The notes below the pieces were generated by a model, which ran no database searches, was not told where the DNA came from, and saw nothing but the letters and a program-made list of their open reading frames with translations. From an uncultured bacterium (lineage in GTDB: Bacteria; Fidelibacterota; Marinisomatia; Marinisomatales; Marinisomataceae), in assembly GCA_943788675.1 (NCBI GenBank), contig CALSRE010000001.1, positions 423,400 to 487,399 on the forward strand: a stretch of 64,000 nt of DNA, given 5' to 3'. The translations under genes were made by a program, and so were the position numbers. Shown here in pieces: positions 47,795-58,532 of this stretch. Within the stretch, counting starts at the first letter, position 1. The number at the start of each line of letters is the position of its first letter.

Positions 47795-48993
47795 ATTTAG
47801 ATTCTAGATCATATATATACTCTTCAAACAAGTCAAATAATCTCATATTAATTTCTGCTGGATTTATTTTATTAGGCATTGCATGGTTTATGGGTTTTTC
47901 TTCAAAAGAATTTTATTTTTCATATTTAACATCATATTTCTATTGGTTGAGTATTCTACTTGGAGGAATGTTTTTTACACTGGTACATTATGCATTCTCT
48001 TCAACATGGAGCGTTGCAATCAGAAGAGTTATGGAAAATACAATCATGCTAATGCCACTATTTACTATCCCTTTTGTCCCAATTTTATTTGGTATGGATA
48101 AATTGTTTAAATGGCTTCCTTCGCATAGCTATTGGAAAACCCATGATTTTGAAGCTGATCATTTAATACAGCATAAATTAGCTTACTTAAATGAAAGTTC
48201 ATTTATTACTAGAGCAGTTATGTATTTTACTCTTTGGAATATTATAGCATTTTTTATTTATTACAACTCAACTAAGCATGATAAAACAGGCGATCCAAAA
48301 ATATTAGAAAATCTACGTTATTTCTGTATGAGTCCTATTGGTGTATTGTTTTTTACTAGTCTAACATTTGCAGGCTTAGATTGGCAAATGAGTCTAGACC
48401 CACATTGGTATTCAACAATGTATGGAGTCTATACTTTTGCTGGAGCATTTTTAGCCTTCTTAGCGTTTTTAACTTTTACTTTATTGAGGATGCAAAATCA
48501 AGGTTATTTAGATAAAATTGTTACAGTTGAACATTACCACGATCTTGGTAAGTATCTTTTTGCTTTTACAGTATTTTATTGTTACATAGCTGGTGCTCAA
48601 TTCTATTTCATTTGGTATAGTAATATACCTGAAGAAACTATTTGGTACTTGCATAGATGGGTTGGCTCTTGGAAGTATATCAGTATTCTATTAATTGTTG
48701 GTAAGTTTTTTATACCATTCTTTATTATGATATTTAGAGGTTCAAAAAGAAATCTTAGATTATTACAGGTTATGTCAATTTGGATATTATTTATGCATTA
48801 CATCGACATCAACTTTATAATTATGCCAACATTTCATCATCATGATTTCCATTTTGGATTGTATGATTTAGCAACTATGTTTGGTTTTGCAGCATTATTC
48901 ATCGGAGGGTTTAAGTATATTACTTCAAGGTCTAATCTAGTACCTTTAAATGACTCAGAACTTATTCACTCTATTAACCATAGGAATCATTAA
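47791..48993 (+). CDS. actF: ACIII membrane subunit
   Basis: SSTWSVAIRRVMENTIMLMPLF; DWQMSLDPHWYSTMYGVYTFAGAFLAF; HYHDLGKYLFAFTVFYCYIAGAQFYFIWYSNIPEET. Confidence 0.92.
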   Translation: MNLDSRSYIYSSNKSNNLILISAGFILLGIAWFMGFSSKEFYFSYLTSYFYWLSILLGGMFFTLVHYAFSSTWSVAIRRVMENTIMLMPLFTIPFVPILFGMDKLFKWLPSHSYWKTHDFEADHLIQHKLAYLNESSFITRAVMYFTLWNIIAFFIYYNSTKHDKTGDPKILENLRYFCMSPIGVLFFTSLTFAGLDWQMSLDPHWYSTMYGVYTFAGAFLAFLAFLTFTLLRMQNQGYLDKIVTVEHYHDLGKYLFAFTVFYCYIAGAQFYFIWYSNIPEETIWYLHRWVGSWKYISILLIVGKFFIPFFIMIFRGSKRNLRLLQVMSIWILFMHYIDINFIIMPTFHHHDFHFGLYDLATMFGFAALFIGGFKYITSRSNLVPLNDSELIHSINHRNH

Positions 48994-48995
48994 TT

Positions 48996-49298
48996 ATGGA
49001 TAGCAACCCAACAGGTTACGAAAAACAAGATATTCCAGTTAAGCCAGTTTTAATTGGAGGCGCAATATTTATAGTAACTGTTTTGATAACAATATATATG
49101 TTATTTGAGTACTATGTCAGAGTATTAGATGATGCAACTTATGATTTCAAATTGAGCAAACGTTCTACAAAATTAGAACAACTAAGAAAATTTGAACAAG
49201 AGAACCTAAATGGCTACAAAGCTAAAGAAGATGATAAAAATTCATATCAAATTCCTATTGAAAAATCTAAAGAAATACTCTTGAATGAAAAGAAGTAG
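48996..49298 (+). CDS. Small single-TM protein in ACIII cluster (ActG-like position)
   Basis: Between actF and SCO; one TM; overlaps next gene. Confidence 0.5.
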   Translation: MDSNPTGYEKQDIPVKPVLIGGAIFIVTVLITIYMLFEYYVRVLDDATYDFKLSKRSTKLEQLRKFEQENLNGYKAKEDDKNSYQIPIEKSKEILLNEKK

Positions 49299-50112
49299 AA
49301 TTTTCCCTTTAATTATTTTTTTTATTATATCAAGTTTTGTTTACCCACAAACTTTAAAGACTGAATTTCCAGCAGAAAAACAAATTGACGTAATAGAAAA
49401 TTTAGGGAAATATGTTCCTCTAGATGCTGAATTTATTGATGAAGATGGAAAAGTTGTAAAGCTAGCTTCTTTTTTCGAAAGTGAAATTCCAACTGCTTTA
49501 ACTTTGAACTATTTTGAATGTCCAATGCTATGCACCTTAGTTCTAAACGGTCTTGCAGAATCTTTAAAAAATTTAACATTAAATGCAGGTGAAGATTTTC
49601 AAGTTATAACCATTGATATTAATCCAAATGAAAAAACTTTATTTGCTAATCAAAAAAAGAAAAATTATGTCAATGGATTTGGGCTTCAAAATATTAAAGA
49701 TGATTGGCATTTTTTAACTGGTGATCAGGTTAATATAAAAAAAGTTGCAGATAGCATTGGGTATATATATTATTATGATAATCAGCGAGATGAATATATG
49801 CATCCAGCTGCCATAACACTACTGAGTCCAGAGGGAAAAATTTCTAGATATTTATATGGAATTGAATATCCCACAAAAGATTTAAAGTTAGGATTATTGG
49901 AAGCCTCGGAAGGTAAAATTGGCTCAACTTTAGATAAGATTATCTTGTATTGCTACCACTACGATCCTTATAAAAATACTTATACAATTTTTGCTACCAA
50001 TATTATGCGATTAGGAGGTATATTTACTATCATTTTCCTTGGCATTATGTTAGTAGGTTATTGGAAAAAAGATAAAAACTTATTTGATAAAGGCAACTTG
50101 AATGTTAGATAG
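49285..50112 (+). CDS. SCO1/SenC family protein
   Basis: LTLNYFECPMLCTLVLNGL; HPAAITLLSPEG. Confidence 0.9.
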   Translation: MKRSRIFPLIIFFIISSFVYPQTLKTEFPAEKQIDVIENLGKYVPLDAEFIDEDGKVVKLASFFESEIPTALTLNYFECPMLCTLVLNGLAESLKNLTLNAGEDFQVITIDINPNEKTLFANQKKKNYVNGFGLQNIKDDWHFLTGDQVNIKKVADSIGYIYYYDNQRDEYMHPAAITLLSPEGKISRYLYGIEYPTKDLKLGLLEASEGKIGSTLDKIILYCYHYDPYKNTYTIFATNIMRLGGIFTIIFLGIMLVGYWKKDKNLFDKGNLNVR

Positions 50113-51076
50113 ATTGACAGAATTTTTCTTTCCTAAACAGGTATCCACGTTTGCTAGCGATATCGACAACTTATATTTTTTCATATTTTATTCATCGGTA
50201 GCATTATTTTTCATTGTTGTTTTTGGGATGGTTTACTTGGCTGTAAAATACCGCCACAAAAAGGGAGAAGAGTTAAAATTAACTAGTAGCAAAGATCATA
50301 GTAATTTACTCGAATCTTTATTCTTTATTATACCTCTCATCTTAGTATCTATAACATTTGTATGGGGAATTAGATCATACTTAAAAATGGTTATTGTTCC
50401 AGATGATGCAATTGAAATTAAAGTTACAGGTCAAAGTTGGTTCTGGACTTTTGATTATCCTGATGGTGGTACTACTCTAAATGAGCTTGTTGTTCCATCC
50501 AATCAGCCTATAAAATTAGTTTTGTCCTCTAAGGATGTTCTTCATAGCTTTTTTATTCCAGTTATGAGAAGTAAAATGGATGCTCTACCTAACAGATATA
50601 ATGTTATGTGGTTTGATGCCACTCAAGAGGGTGTTTATGATATTTTTTGTACAGAGTACTGTGGTACTGGGCATTCTCAAATGGGAGCAAAGGTAATTGT
50701 TATGAAGCCAGCTCAATACGAAGAATGGGCTAATGAACTTGGTTCTGATGATGACAGTATTCCGCTAGATGAGCTCGGAGCAAAGTTATATACTAAAAAA
50801 GCTTGTAACACTTGTCATACTTTAGATGGATCCTCTTTAGTTGGACCTTCATATTTGCAAACTAGTCAAATGTGGGGACAAGAGAGAGTTTTTGACGATG
50901 GGACCTCAACTGTTATTGATGAGAATTATATTAGAAGTTCTATTCTTGAGCCACAGACTCAAATTGTTGCAGGGTACCAAAGTGTTATGCCTACATACCA
51001 AGGTTTATTAAATGATAGAGAGCTTGATGCATTAATAGCTTTCTTAAAATCATTAAACGAAGATTCTCAAATTTAA
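50102..51076 (+). CDS. coxB: Cytochrome c oxidase subunit II fused to cytochrome c
   Basis: GQSWFWTFDYPDGG, DVLHSFFIPVMRSKMDALPNRYNVMWF, CTEYCGTGHSQMGA, CNTCHTLDGSSLVGPS. Confidence 0.95.
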   Translation: MLDRLTEFFFPKQVSTFASDIDNLYFFIFYSSVALFFIVVFGMVYLAVKYRHKKGEELKLTSSKDHSNLLESLFFIIPLILVSITFVWGIRSYLKMVIVPDDAIEIKVTGQSWFWTFDYPDGGTTLNELVVPSNQPIKLVLSSKDVLHSFFIPVMRSKMDALPNRYNVMWFDATQEGVYDIFCTEYCGTGHSQMGAKVIVMKPAQYEEWANELGSDDDSIPLDELGAKLYTKKACNTCHTLDGSSLVGPSYLQTSQMWGQERVFDDGTSTVIDENYIRSSILEPQTQIVAGYQSVMPTYQGLLNDRELDALIAFLKSLNEDSQI

Positions 51077-51096
51077 TGGTAAATTAAGAGGAATTT

Positions 51097-52716
51097 ATGA
51101 GTGAAAATATAAAGCAAAATTATTTGAATCATCCTAAAGGTTTAATGTCATGGTTATTGACTTTAGATCATAAGAGAATAGGATTAATGTATTTAGTTAG
51201 CGGAATTCTATTTTTCTTTTTAGGAGGATTGCTTGCTCTTGTTATGAGAATGGAGCTTGCAGCACCAGGAAATGATTTTATATCTAATGATACATACAAT
51301 AATGTATATACATTACATGGTGCAATTATGATATTTCTTTTTATTATTCCTGCTATTCCTGGTGCTTTAGGAAATATACTCCTTCCATTAATGGTTGGTG
51401 CAAAGGATGTAGCTTTTCCTCGACTTAATCTTGCAAGTTTTTATATATATTCATTCGGTGCTCTTTTTGCTATGTATACGATAATAAACGGAGGAGTTGA
51501 TACAGGTTGGACGTTCTATACACCATATTCAACTCAAAGTACCTCTAATGTTGTACCTATGACACTTGGTATTTTTATTATTGGATTTTCATCAATTTTA
51601 ACAGGATTGAATTTTATTGCGACCGTTCATAAGATGAGAATTCCTGGATTGACATGGTACAAATTACCATTATTTGTTTGGGCTTTATATGGTACTTCTT
51701 TAGTTCAGATTACAGCGACACCAGTGCTCGCTATTACAATGGTATTATTGATGCTAGAAAGATTTCTTGGTATTGGAATTTTTGATCCTGCTTTAGGAGG
51801 AGACCCTGTTCTTTATCAACATTTCTTCTGGTTTTACTCTCACCCTGCAGTATATATTATGATTCTACCTGCCTTTGGAATTATTAGTGAAATTATTCCA
51901 GTCCACTCAAGAAAGAAAATTTGGGGATATAAATTTATTGCCTACTCTACATTATCAATAGCATTTATTGGATTTTTAGTTTGGGGTCATCATATGTTTA
52001 CATCTGGGCAATCTGTTTTCTCTCAAATTGTCTTCTCTTTTATAACATATTTTGTTGGTATACCAACAGGGGTTAAAATATTTAGTTGGATATTAACAAT
52101 GTATAAAGGACAGGTTTCATTTACGCCACCTATGCTTTACGCTTTGTCCTTTTTATTTCTATTTACTATCGGTGGTTTAACTGGAATTTTTCTAGGCGCT
52201 GTTGCTTTAGACATACATTTGCATGATACATACTTTGTAGTAGCACACTTTCATTATGTTATGCAAGGCGGAACTATCGTTGCTTTCCTTGGAGGGCTTC
52301 ATCATTGGTGGCCAAAAAGTTTTGGTGTAATGTACAATCAAACCATAGCAAAAATATGTGCTTTTGGTGTTTTTTTAGGTTTCAATGGAACATTTTTTCC
52401 TCAATTCTTATTAGGGCTTAGAGGTATGCCTAGAAGATATGCTACCTATTCAGAAGAATTTGTAGAGCTACATAGTTATTCAACATTCTGGTCTGGTATA
52501 TTAGGTATTTCAATATTTATAGCTATCATGAATTTGTTTTGGTCATTTATCAAGAAAAATAAAGTTGATCCAGGATCTAATCCTTGGGGAGGAATGACTT
52601 TAGAGTGGACGCATACATCATCTCCGCCTCATCCTCATAATTTTGAAGAAGAGCCAGTGCTTGAGCACGGTCCATATGATTATGACAAAGTAATTGTTGA
52701 AAAAACATACAAATAA
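51097..52716 (+). CDS. coxA: Cytochrome c oxidase subunit I
   Basis: [51 protein letters not shown]. Confidence 0.98.
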   Translation: MSENIKQNYLNHPKGLMSWLLTLDHKRIGLMYLVSGILFFFLGGLLALVMRMELAAPGNDFISNDTYNNVYTLHGAIMIFLFIIPAIPGALGNILLPLMVGAKDVAFPRLNLASFYIYSFGALFAMYTIINGGVDTGWTFYTPYSTQSTSNVVPMTLGIFIIGFSSILTGLNFIATVHKMRIPGLTWYKLPLFVWALYGTSLVQITATPVLAITMVLLMLERFLGIGIFDPALGGDPVLYQHFFWFYSHPAVYIMILPAFGIISEIIPVHSRKKIWGYKFIAYSTLSIAFIGFLVWGHHMFTSGQSVFSQIVFSFITYFVGIPTGVKIFSWILTMYKGQVSFTPPMLYALSFLFLFTIGGLTGIFLGAVALDIHLHDTYFVVAHFHYVMQGGTIVAFLGGLHHWWPKSFGVMYNQTIAKICAFGVFLGFNGTFFPQFLLGLRGMPRRYATYSEEFVELHSYSTFWSGILGISIFIAIMNLFWSFIKKNKVDPGSNPWGGMTLEWTHTSSPPHPHNFEEEPVLEHGPYDYDKVIVEKTYK

Positions 52717-53375
52717 TGAGCAATCACAATCCAGACGCACCAAAGCACTTAAAACATTACTTTGCTAATGTAGATCAACAGTATGAAACCTCAAAATTTG
52801 CTATGTGGGCATTTATTTTGACTGAAGTTTTAACTTTTGCAGGCTTATTTGTGGCATACATAGTTTTTAGATCATGGTATCCAGATATGTTTGTAGACGC
52901 TCATAAATTACTAGATGTTAATAAGGGATTAATGAATACAATTGTCCTTATTACAAGCTCACTTACAATGGCATTAGCTATATGGGCTATCCAGAAAAAT
53001 AACAGAAAATTATCACTTATAATGCTAATTGCAACTTTTGTTTTTGCATTCTGTTTTCTTGGAATAAAATTTCTAGAATATTCGCACAAATTTGAAGTTG
53101 GACAGCTGCCAGGAGAGTATTACTCCTACATGGGTCCAGAGGTAGTTCATCTTAATAATCCACATATATTTTTTAGTATATATTTTATAATGACAGGACT
53201 GCATGGATTGCATGTCGCTATTGGAATGGGTCTAATAGCTTGGCTGATTTATGCTACCTATAAAGGTAATTTATCATCAGAGTATTATACTCCGATGGAA
53301 ATGATAGGTATCTTTTGGCATTTAGTCGATTTAATTTGGATTTATTTATTTCCACTATTTTACTTAATAGGATAA
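52716..53375 (+). CDS. coxC: Cytochrome c oxidase subunit III
   Basis: KFAMWAFILTEVLTFAGLFVAYIVFR; MTGLHGLHVAIGMG; FWHLVDLIWIYLFPLFYLIG. Confidence 0.95.
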   Translation: MSNHNPDAPKHLKHYFANVDQQYETSKFAMWAFILTEVLTFAGLFVAYIVFRSWYPDMFVDAHKLLDVNKGLMNTIVLITSSLTMALAIWAIQKNNRKLSLIMLIATFVFAFCFLGIKFLEYSHKFEVGQLPGEYYSYMGPEVVHLNNPHIFFSIYFIMTGLHGLHVAIGMGLIAWLIYATYKGNLSSEYYTPMEMIGIFWHLVDLIWIYLFPLFYLIG

Positions 53376-53381
53376 AAAAAT

Positions 53382-53801
53382 ATGTCAGAACACCATATAA
53401 CACCGCTTAGAACATACTTAATAATCGCAGCTTCATTGCTTTTCTTGTCTGGAGTGACAGTTTGGGTTTCTTATATAGATTTAGGTCCGTTGAATATAGT
53501 TGTAGCTATGCTTGTTGCAACAATTAAAGCAAGTTTAGTAGCGTTCTTTTTTATGCATTTATTATGGGATGATAAAAAGAACTTAACGATGTTTTTAATG
53601 TCGTTAATGTTCTTTGGAATTTTTGTAACTATTACTTTGCTTGATACTGAGTTTAGAGGAGATTTAGACTTAAATCCTGAAGTAAAAGATCCAATCAATA
53701 AAAGAGCAGTATTTTATGATACCTTACCTCTGACAGATACTCACGGCCATCCAGTCGATGAACATTCTGATAATCATCATGAGGATAAGGATCATCATTA
53801 A
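53382..53801 (+). CDS. Cytochrome c oxidase subunit IV-like, His-rich tail
   Basis: LNIVVAMLVATIKASLVAFFFMHLLWDDK; C-terminal HGHPVDEHSDNHHEDKDHH. Confidence 0.85.
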   Translation: MSEHHITPLRTYLIIAASLLFLSGVTVWVSYIDLGPLNIVVAMLVATIKASLVAFFFMHLLWDDKKNLTMFLMSLMFFGIFVTITLLDTEFRGDLDLNPEVKDPINKRAVFYDTLPLTDTHGHPVDEHSDNHHEDKDHH

Positions 53802-54728
53802 ATGACAAATAAGTTTTTTTTCAGATCTGCTCTTATATCAACTATATTATCTTACCTTTTAATTTTTGTGGGTGGATTAGTGAGAGTTTCTGGATCTGGA
53901 TTAGGATGCCCTGATTGGCCAAAGTGTTTTGGAAGATGGATTCCTCCAACAAGCATTGAACAGATTCCATTGCATATTGATTCGACAACATTCAATATCG
54001 TTCTTGCTTGGATTGAATATGGAAATAGAATGCTAGGAGTGATTGTTGGTATTTCAATTGTGTTAATGACAATCATTGCTATTATCCACTTTAGAAAAAA
54101 TAGTAAAATTTTCTATTCATCAATCTTATCTTTATTTCTGGTTGGTGTTAATGGAGGATTAGGTGCAATTGTTGTTTCTTCTATACTCAATCCATTCATT
54201 GTAAGCATACATATGATTTTAGCATTGTTCTTGGTTTCTGTATTAAGTTATGCAACAATAGAATCTTATAAACTTATAAATAGCAATCAATTCACTAGCA
54301 TTTATCTGTCAAGTAACGTATCAATATCTTTAATAGCTCTTTGGATTTTGATTGTCATAGAAATTTTATTAGGAACAGGCATTAGAACTAATATTGAATT
54401 AATCGCTATTGATAATCCTTTGTTATCAAAAGGTGAGCTTCTAGGTGCGTTAGATTCATATAAGTACTTACACTCAGTTTTAGGTTTTTCACTTTTGTTC
54501 TTAAGTGTTTATATAGTCTATTTATTCAAAGATGATTTTTTTGGTCTTTCTAAACAATTAGTATATTTTATTTTTGGCATGATATTATTCCAAATATTTT
54601 TGGGAGAATTAATGATTTTTTTTGAACTACCACAACTTACTAGGCTTTTTCATACATGGGGTTCATCTTGGCTTGTAGGAATTATAATTATATTGTATAA
54701 TACTTTGCATTATGAGCAGCCTAAATAA
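53802..54728 (+). CDS. COX15/CtaA family heme A synthase
   Basis: FVGGLVRVSGSGLGCPDWPKCFGRWIPPT; WIEYGNRMLGVIVG; HMILALFLVSVLSY. Confidence 0.93.
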   Translation: MTNKFFFRSALISTILSYLLIFVGGLVRVSGSGLGCPDWPKCFGRWIPPTSIEQIPLHIDSTTFNIVLAWIEYGNRMLGVIVGISIVLMTIIAIIHFRKNSKIFYSSILSLFLVGVNGGLGAIVVSSILNPFIVSIHMILALFLVSVLSYATIESYKLINSNQFTSIYLSSNVSISLIALWILIVIEILLGTGIRTNIELIAIDNPLLSKGELLGALDSYKYLHSVLGFSLLFLSVYIVYLFKDDFFGLSKQLVYFIFGMILFQIFLGELMIFFELPQLTRLFHTWGSSWLVGIIIILYNTLHYEQPK

Positions 54729-55305
54729 AAAACTTATTTTAGCATTCTTATTTATTTTTATGTTTGGATCTTTTGGGTTCTACGTTATTGATAAAGCAGC
54801 AAAGTCTAGGATTAATAACATAGGTATCATTGGGCAAGTCCCAGCATTTTCTTTAACGAATTTTGATGGATCTATTATAACTGAAAAACAATTAAATGAT
54901 AAAATATCTATTATAAGTTTTATATTTACACAATGCGATGGAGCCTGTCCTATAATGTCAGATAATATGTCAATACTCCAAGAACGATTTTCCTCTTCTA
55001 ATGATATTCAGTTTTTTTCAATTACAACTGATCCAGAATTTGATACTTTGAATGTCTTATCTGATTTTTCAGCTCAGTATAGTAATAAGGATAATTGGTT
55101 TTTTCTTAGAGGAGATATTTCAGATGTCAAAAGCTTATCAGAGGAAGGATTTTTTCTATCAGCAGCTTTATTGCCTGTAGGGCATTCAACTCGTTTTGTA
55201 CTTGTAGATAAAGATTCAAATATACGCAAGTATTATGAAGGAACAGTAGAGTCTAATATCTATGAACTTCAAAGTGATATAGTCACCTTGTTAAATAAAG
55301 AATAA
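54712..55305 (+). CDS. SCO1/SenC family protein
   Basis: ISFIFTQCDGACPIMSDNMSILQERF; FSITTDPEFDT; VGHSTRFVLVDKD. Confidence 0.9.
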   Translation: MSSLNKKLILAFLFIFMFGSFGFYVIDKAAKSRINNIGIIGQVPAFSLTNFDGSIITEKQLNDKISIISFIFTQCDGACPIMSDNMSILQERFSSSNDIQFFSITTDPEFDTLNVLSDFSAQYSNKDNWFFLRGDISDVKSLSEEGFFLSAALLPVGHSTRFVLVDKDSNIRKYYEGTVESNIYELQSDIVTLLNKE

Positions 55306-55306
55306 T

Positions 55307-56158
55307 ATGCTAAAAAATCTTATCGAATTGACAAAAGTAAGGATTGGCTTTTTAGTTCTTGTTACAACTGTAATAGGATTCTATTTAGGCTCTCAGGCTC
55401 AAATTGACTTATCTCTTTTATTCTTTACTATTGTGGGAACATTATTATGTTCAACGGGGTCATCTGTTATGAATAATGTTATTGAATCTGAAACTGATAA
55501 ACTTATGGAAAGAACAAAGAATAGAGTTTTGCCAACGCAAAAAATTTCTCTTTTATCTGCTAAAATAATTGGATTTACATTTATTATTAGCGGTTTATCA
55601 ATCTTAAATTTTAAGGTTAATTCAACTACCTGTATTTTGTCACTTATTACAATTGTTTCCTATTTATTCTTATATACTCCCTTGAAAAGAAAATCTTGGT
55701 TAAATACTTCTATCGGAGCTATACCAGGAGCATTGCCACCCCTAGGTGGGTGGACAGCGGCTACAGGTTCATTAGAATGGGGAGGAGTCGCAGTTTTTTT
55801 AATTTTATTTTTTTGGCAACATCCTCATTTTTACTCAATTGCATACTTGTACAAAGAAGATTACAAGAACGCAGGATTACAAATGCTTCCAGTTATAGAT
55901 GGAGGAATAAAAAGAACAGTTTTACATATTTTTCTTCATGCCTTAATATTGATTCCAATTTCAACTCTTCCATTCTTTTTTGGTGTTTCAGGTAGAGTTT
56001 ATTTTGTAGGAGCATACATCCTTAGCAATATTTATATGCTGCTCTGTCTGCCGTTTATTCTTGAACAAAATAAAGAGAATGCAAGATTAATTTTTAAGAC
56101 TTCAATTTACTATTTTCCCTTACTTTTAAGCCTAATTGTAGCCGATCTAAGAGTCTAG
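55307..56158 (+). CDS. ctaB: Protoheme IX farnesyltransferase
   Basis: NNVIESETDKLMERTKNRVLPTQK; YTPLKRKSWLNTSIGAIPGALPPLGGWTAATG. Confidence 0.94.
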   Translation: MLKNLIELTKVRIGFLVLVTTVIGFYLGSQAQIDLSLLFFTIVGTLLCSTGSSVMNNVIESETDKLMERTKNRVLPTQKISLLSAKIIGFTFIISGLSILNFKVNSTTCILSLITIVSYLFLYTPLKRKSWLNTSIGAIPGALPPLGGWTAATGSLEWGGVAVFLILFFWQHPHFYSIAYLYKEDYKNAGLQMLPVIDGGIKRTVLHIFLHALILIPISTLPFFFGVSGRVYFVGAYILSNIYMLLCLPFILEQNKENARLIFKTSIYYFPLLLSLIVADLRV

Positions 56159-56587
56159 TTTTTCAATTCTTCGTTGATGCCTTCCTTCTTCAAAAGAAGT
56201 TGAAAGCCAAAGGTCGATTATTTCTTCAGCTCTTGATTTATCAACAAATCTAGCACCGATAGATAGCACGTTTGCATTATTGTGTAATTTAGAAAGTTGA
56301 ATTATTTCTTCTGGACCATTGTAGAAAACAGCAGCTCTAATTCCTTTAATTCTGTTAGCTGCAATTGCTTCTCCTTGGCCTGATCCTCCAAAAATTATAC
56401 CGACAAGATTATTATCTGCTATATATTGTGCTGCTGGTAAAATAAAATCGGGATAATCATCTTGAGCATCATATGTAAAAGCTCCAAAATCTTTTATTTC
56501 TATGCCTTTATTCGAAAGCATATTTTTAACATATTCTTTTAATTTAAAACCTGCGTGATCAGTAGCTAGAACAATTTTTTTAATCAT
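56147..56587 (-). CDS. rpiB: Ribose-5-phosphate isomerase B
   Basis: IVLATDHAGFKLKEYVKNML; IIFGGSGQGEAIAANRIKGIRAA; HNNANVLSIGARF. Confidence 0.95.
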   Translation of the reverse strand: MIKKIVLATDHAGFKLKEYVKNMLSNKGIEIKDFGAFTYDAQDDYPDFILPAAQYIADNNLVGIIFGGSGQGEAIAANRIKGIRAAVFYNGPEEIIQLSKLHNNANVLSIGARFVDKSRAEEIIDLWLSTSFEEGRHQRRIEKLDS

Positions 56588-58532
56588 CTAAATAAACTTC
56601 AATTTTTGATTTAATCTTATTTTTTACAAATTCAAAATGATTGGCAACGTCTTTGCCTGGCGCTGAAGCCCCATAATTATCTATTCCAATGTTTAAACCG
56701 TTTAACCCAGTAAATTTTTCCCATCCAGTAGTAATTCCAGCTTCTAAAGAAATTCTTTTATTACATTTTTTTATCATAATTGAATCAATATATGACTTTG
56801 TTTGTTTTTCAAGAAGCTCCCAACAGGGAACATTTATTATTTGAACTTTATAATTAATTTCTTTGCAAACTTCAATTGCTAAATGTACTTCAGATCCAGT
56901 TGCATAAAGAACCGCATCAGGAATAGCTTCTTTGTGAACAATATAAGCTCCTTTTTTAACTCCTTGTTCAATATAGCTTTTTTTAAGATCTAATTTTGGC
57001 AATTTTTGTCTTGTTAAGAGTAGTGCGCTTGGAATATTAGTATTTTCCATAATTGTTTTAAAGCTGTAAAAGGTTTCAAATGAATCAGCTGGTCTGAAAA
57101 CTAGAAGATTAGGAATATTTCTTAGCGACATTGTATGTTCTACAGGTTGATGCGTTGGACCATCTTCTCCAACAAAAATTGAATCATGTGAAAATTCATA
57201 TAATACATGCAAATTTTGAATAGCAGACAACCTTATCGCAGATCTTACATAATCGCTAAATACTAAAAAAGTTCCTCCAAATGGAAGATGGTTTCCATAA
57301 AGTGCAATACCATTCATTATTGCTCCCATTGGAAATTCTCTTACCCCGAATGCTATATTTCTTCCTTCTGAATTTTCAGAAGAAAAGTCCCCATAATTTT
57401 GAACAAAATTTGTTGTACAATTAGAGCCATCTAAGTCAGCTGATCCTCCAATTAGGTTTGGAAATTTTGCAGCAAATTCATCAAGAGAGATCCCAAATGC
57501 CTGCCTGGTTGCCATTGCTTCACTACCAAACTCTGGAACTGAAAGAGAGTTTATCATTTCTTTGTAGTTGCGTGATATGTTTTTAAAAGTTTTATCCAAA
57601 GCTTTGACTCGATCTTTTAAAGGATTAAAATTTCTTTGAAAGTGATTAATAATATTTTTATCACAAAAAAATGAATCTTGCGGTAAGCCCAATTTATTTT
57701 TTGTTAGTTTTATTTCTTCTTCAGAAAAAGGAGCACCATGAGATTTAGTAGTATTTTCTAAGCTATAGCTTCCTTTAGCAATTGTGGTTTTACCTATAAT
57801 TATGCTTGGTAATTTACTTGATTGAGCGTTTTTTATAGCTTTCCTTATTTCGCTATGATTGTGACCATCAATTTCTTGTACATGCCAACCCATTGATTCA
57901 TAGAGTTTGGCATAATCTGTTGAATCCACTCTTGAAGTTTTTCCTGCAATTTGTATATCATTTTTATCATAAAACATTATCAAGTTTGATAATTTCCAAT
58001 GTCCAGCTAAAGTACTCGATCCTAAAGTAATTGGCTCTTGAAGGTCTCCATCACCAGCTAAGATATAGGTAAATCTATTGGATTTATTTTTTCCAGCAGA
58101 AATTCTCTCTGCCAATGCCATTCCTATACCCATTCCAACACCTTGACCAAGTGGTCCAGTGTTAGCATCGATTCCAGGTGTTTCAATTTCTGGATGTCCA
58201 GGCGTAAGACTTCCCAGTTGCCTAAACTCTTTCAAATCTTTGAGGGATATGTAATTGCACATATACAAGATAGAATAAATTAACATACACGTGTGGCCAA
58301 CAGACAATACAACTCTGTCTCTATTTTGCCAATTTGGATTATCTGGATCTATAGTTAAAAATTCAGAATATAAAATATATGTAAAATCAGCTAGTGACAT
58401 TGGGCCTCCAGGGTGTCCAGAATTAGCTTTGCTAACTCCATCAATTACTAGCCCCTTAATTACATTAACAGTAAATAAGTCTTTATCTTCTTTTGTCCAA
58501 TTATTGAAATCCGATAACTTTTCAAATTTCAT
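56580..58532 (-). CDS. tkt: Transketolase
   Basis: KANSGHPGGPMSLAD; TPGHPEIETPGIDANTGPLGQGVGMGIGMALAER; GEDGPTHQPVEHTMSLRNIPNL. Confidence 0.97.
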   Translation of the reverse strand: MKFEKLSDFNNWTKEDKDLFTVNVIKGLVIDGVSKANSGHPGGPMSLADFTYILYSEFLTIDPDNPNWQNRDRVVLSVGHTCMLIYSILYMCNYISLKDLKEFRQLGSLTPGHPEIETPGIDANTGPLGQGVGMGIGMALAERISAGKNKSNRFTYILAGDGDLQEPITLGSSTLAGHWKLSNLIMFYDKNDIQIAGKTSRVDSTDYAKLYESMGWHVQEIDGHNHSEIRKAIKNAQSSKLPSIIIGKTTIAKGSYSLENTTKSHGAPFSEEEIKLTKNKLGLPQDSFFCDKNIINHFQRNFNPLKDRVKALDKTFKNISRNYKEMINSLSVPEFGSEAMATRQAFGISLDEFAAKFPNLIGGSADLDGSNCTTNFVQNYGDFSSENSEGRNIAFGVREFPMGAIMNGIALYGNHLPFGGTFLVFSDYVRSAIRLSAIQNLHVLYEFSHDSIFVGEDGPTHQPVEHTMSLRNIPNLLVFRPADSFETFYSFKTIMENTNIPSALLLTRQKLPKLDLKKSYIEQGVKKGAYIVHKEAIPDAVLYATGSEVHLAIEVCKEINYKVQIINVPCWELLEKQTKSYIDSIMIKKCNKRISLEAGITTGWEKFTGLNGLNIGIDNYGASAPGKDVANHFEFVKNKIKSKIEVYLDD

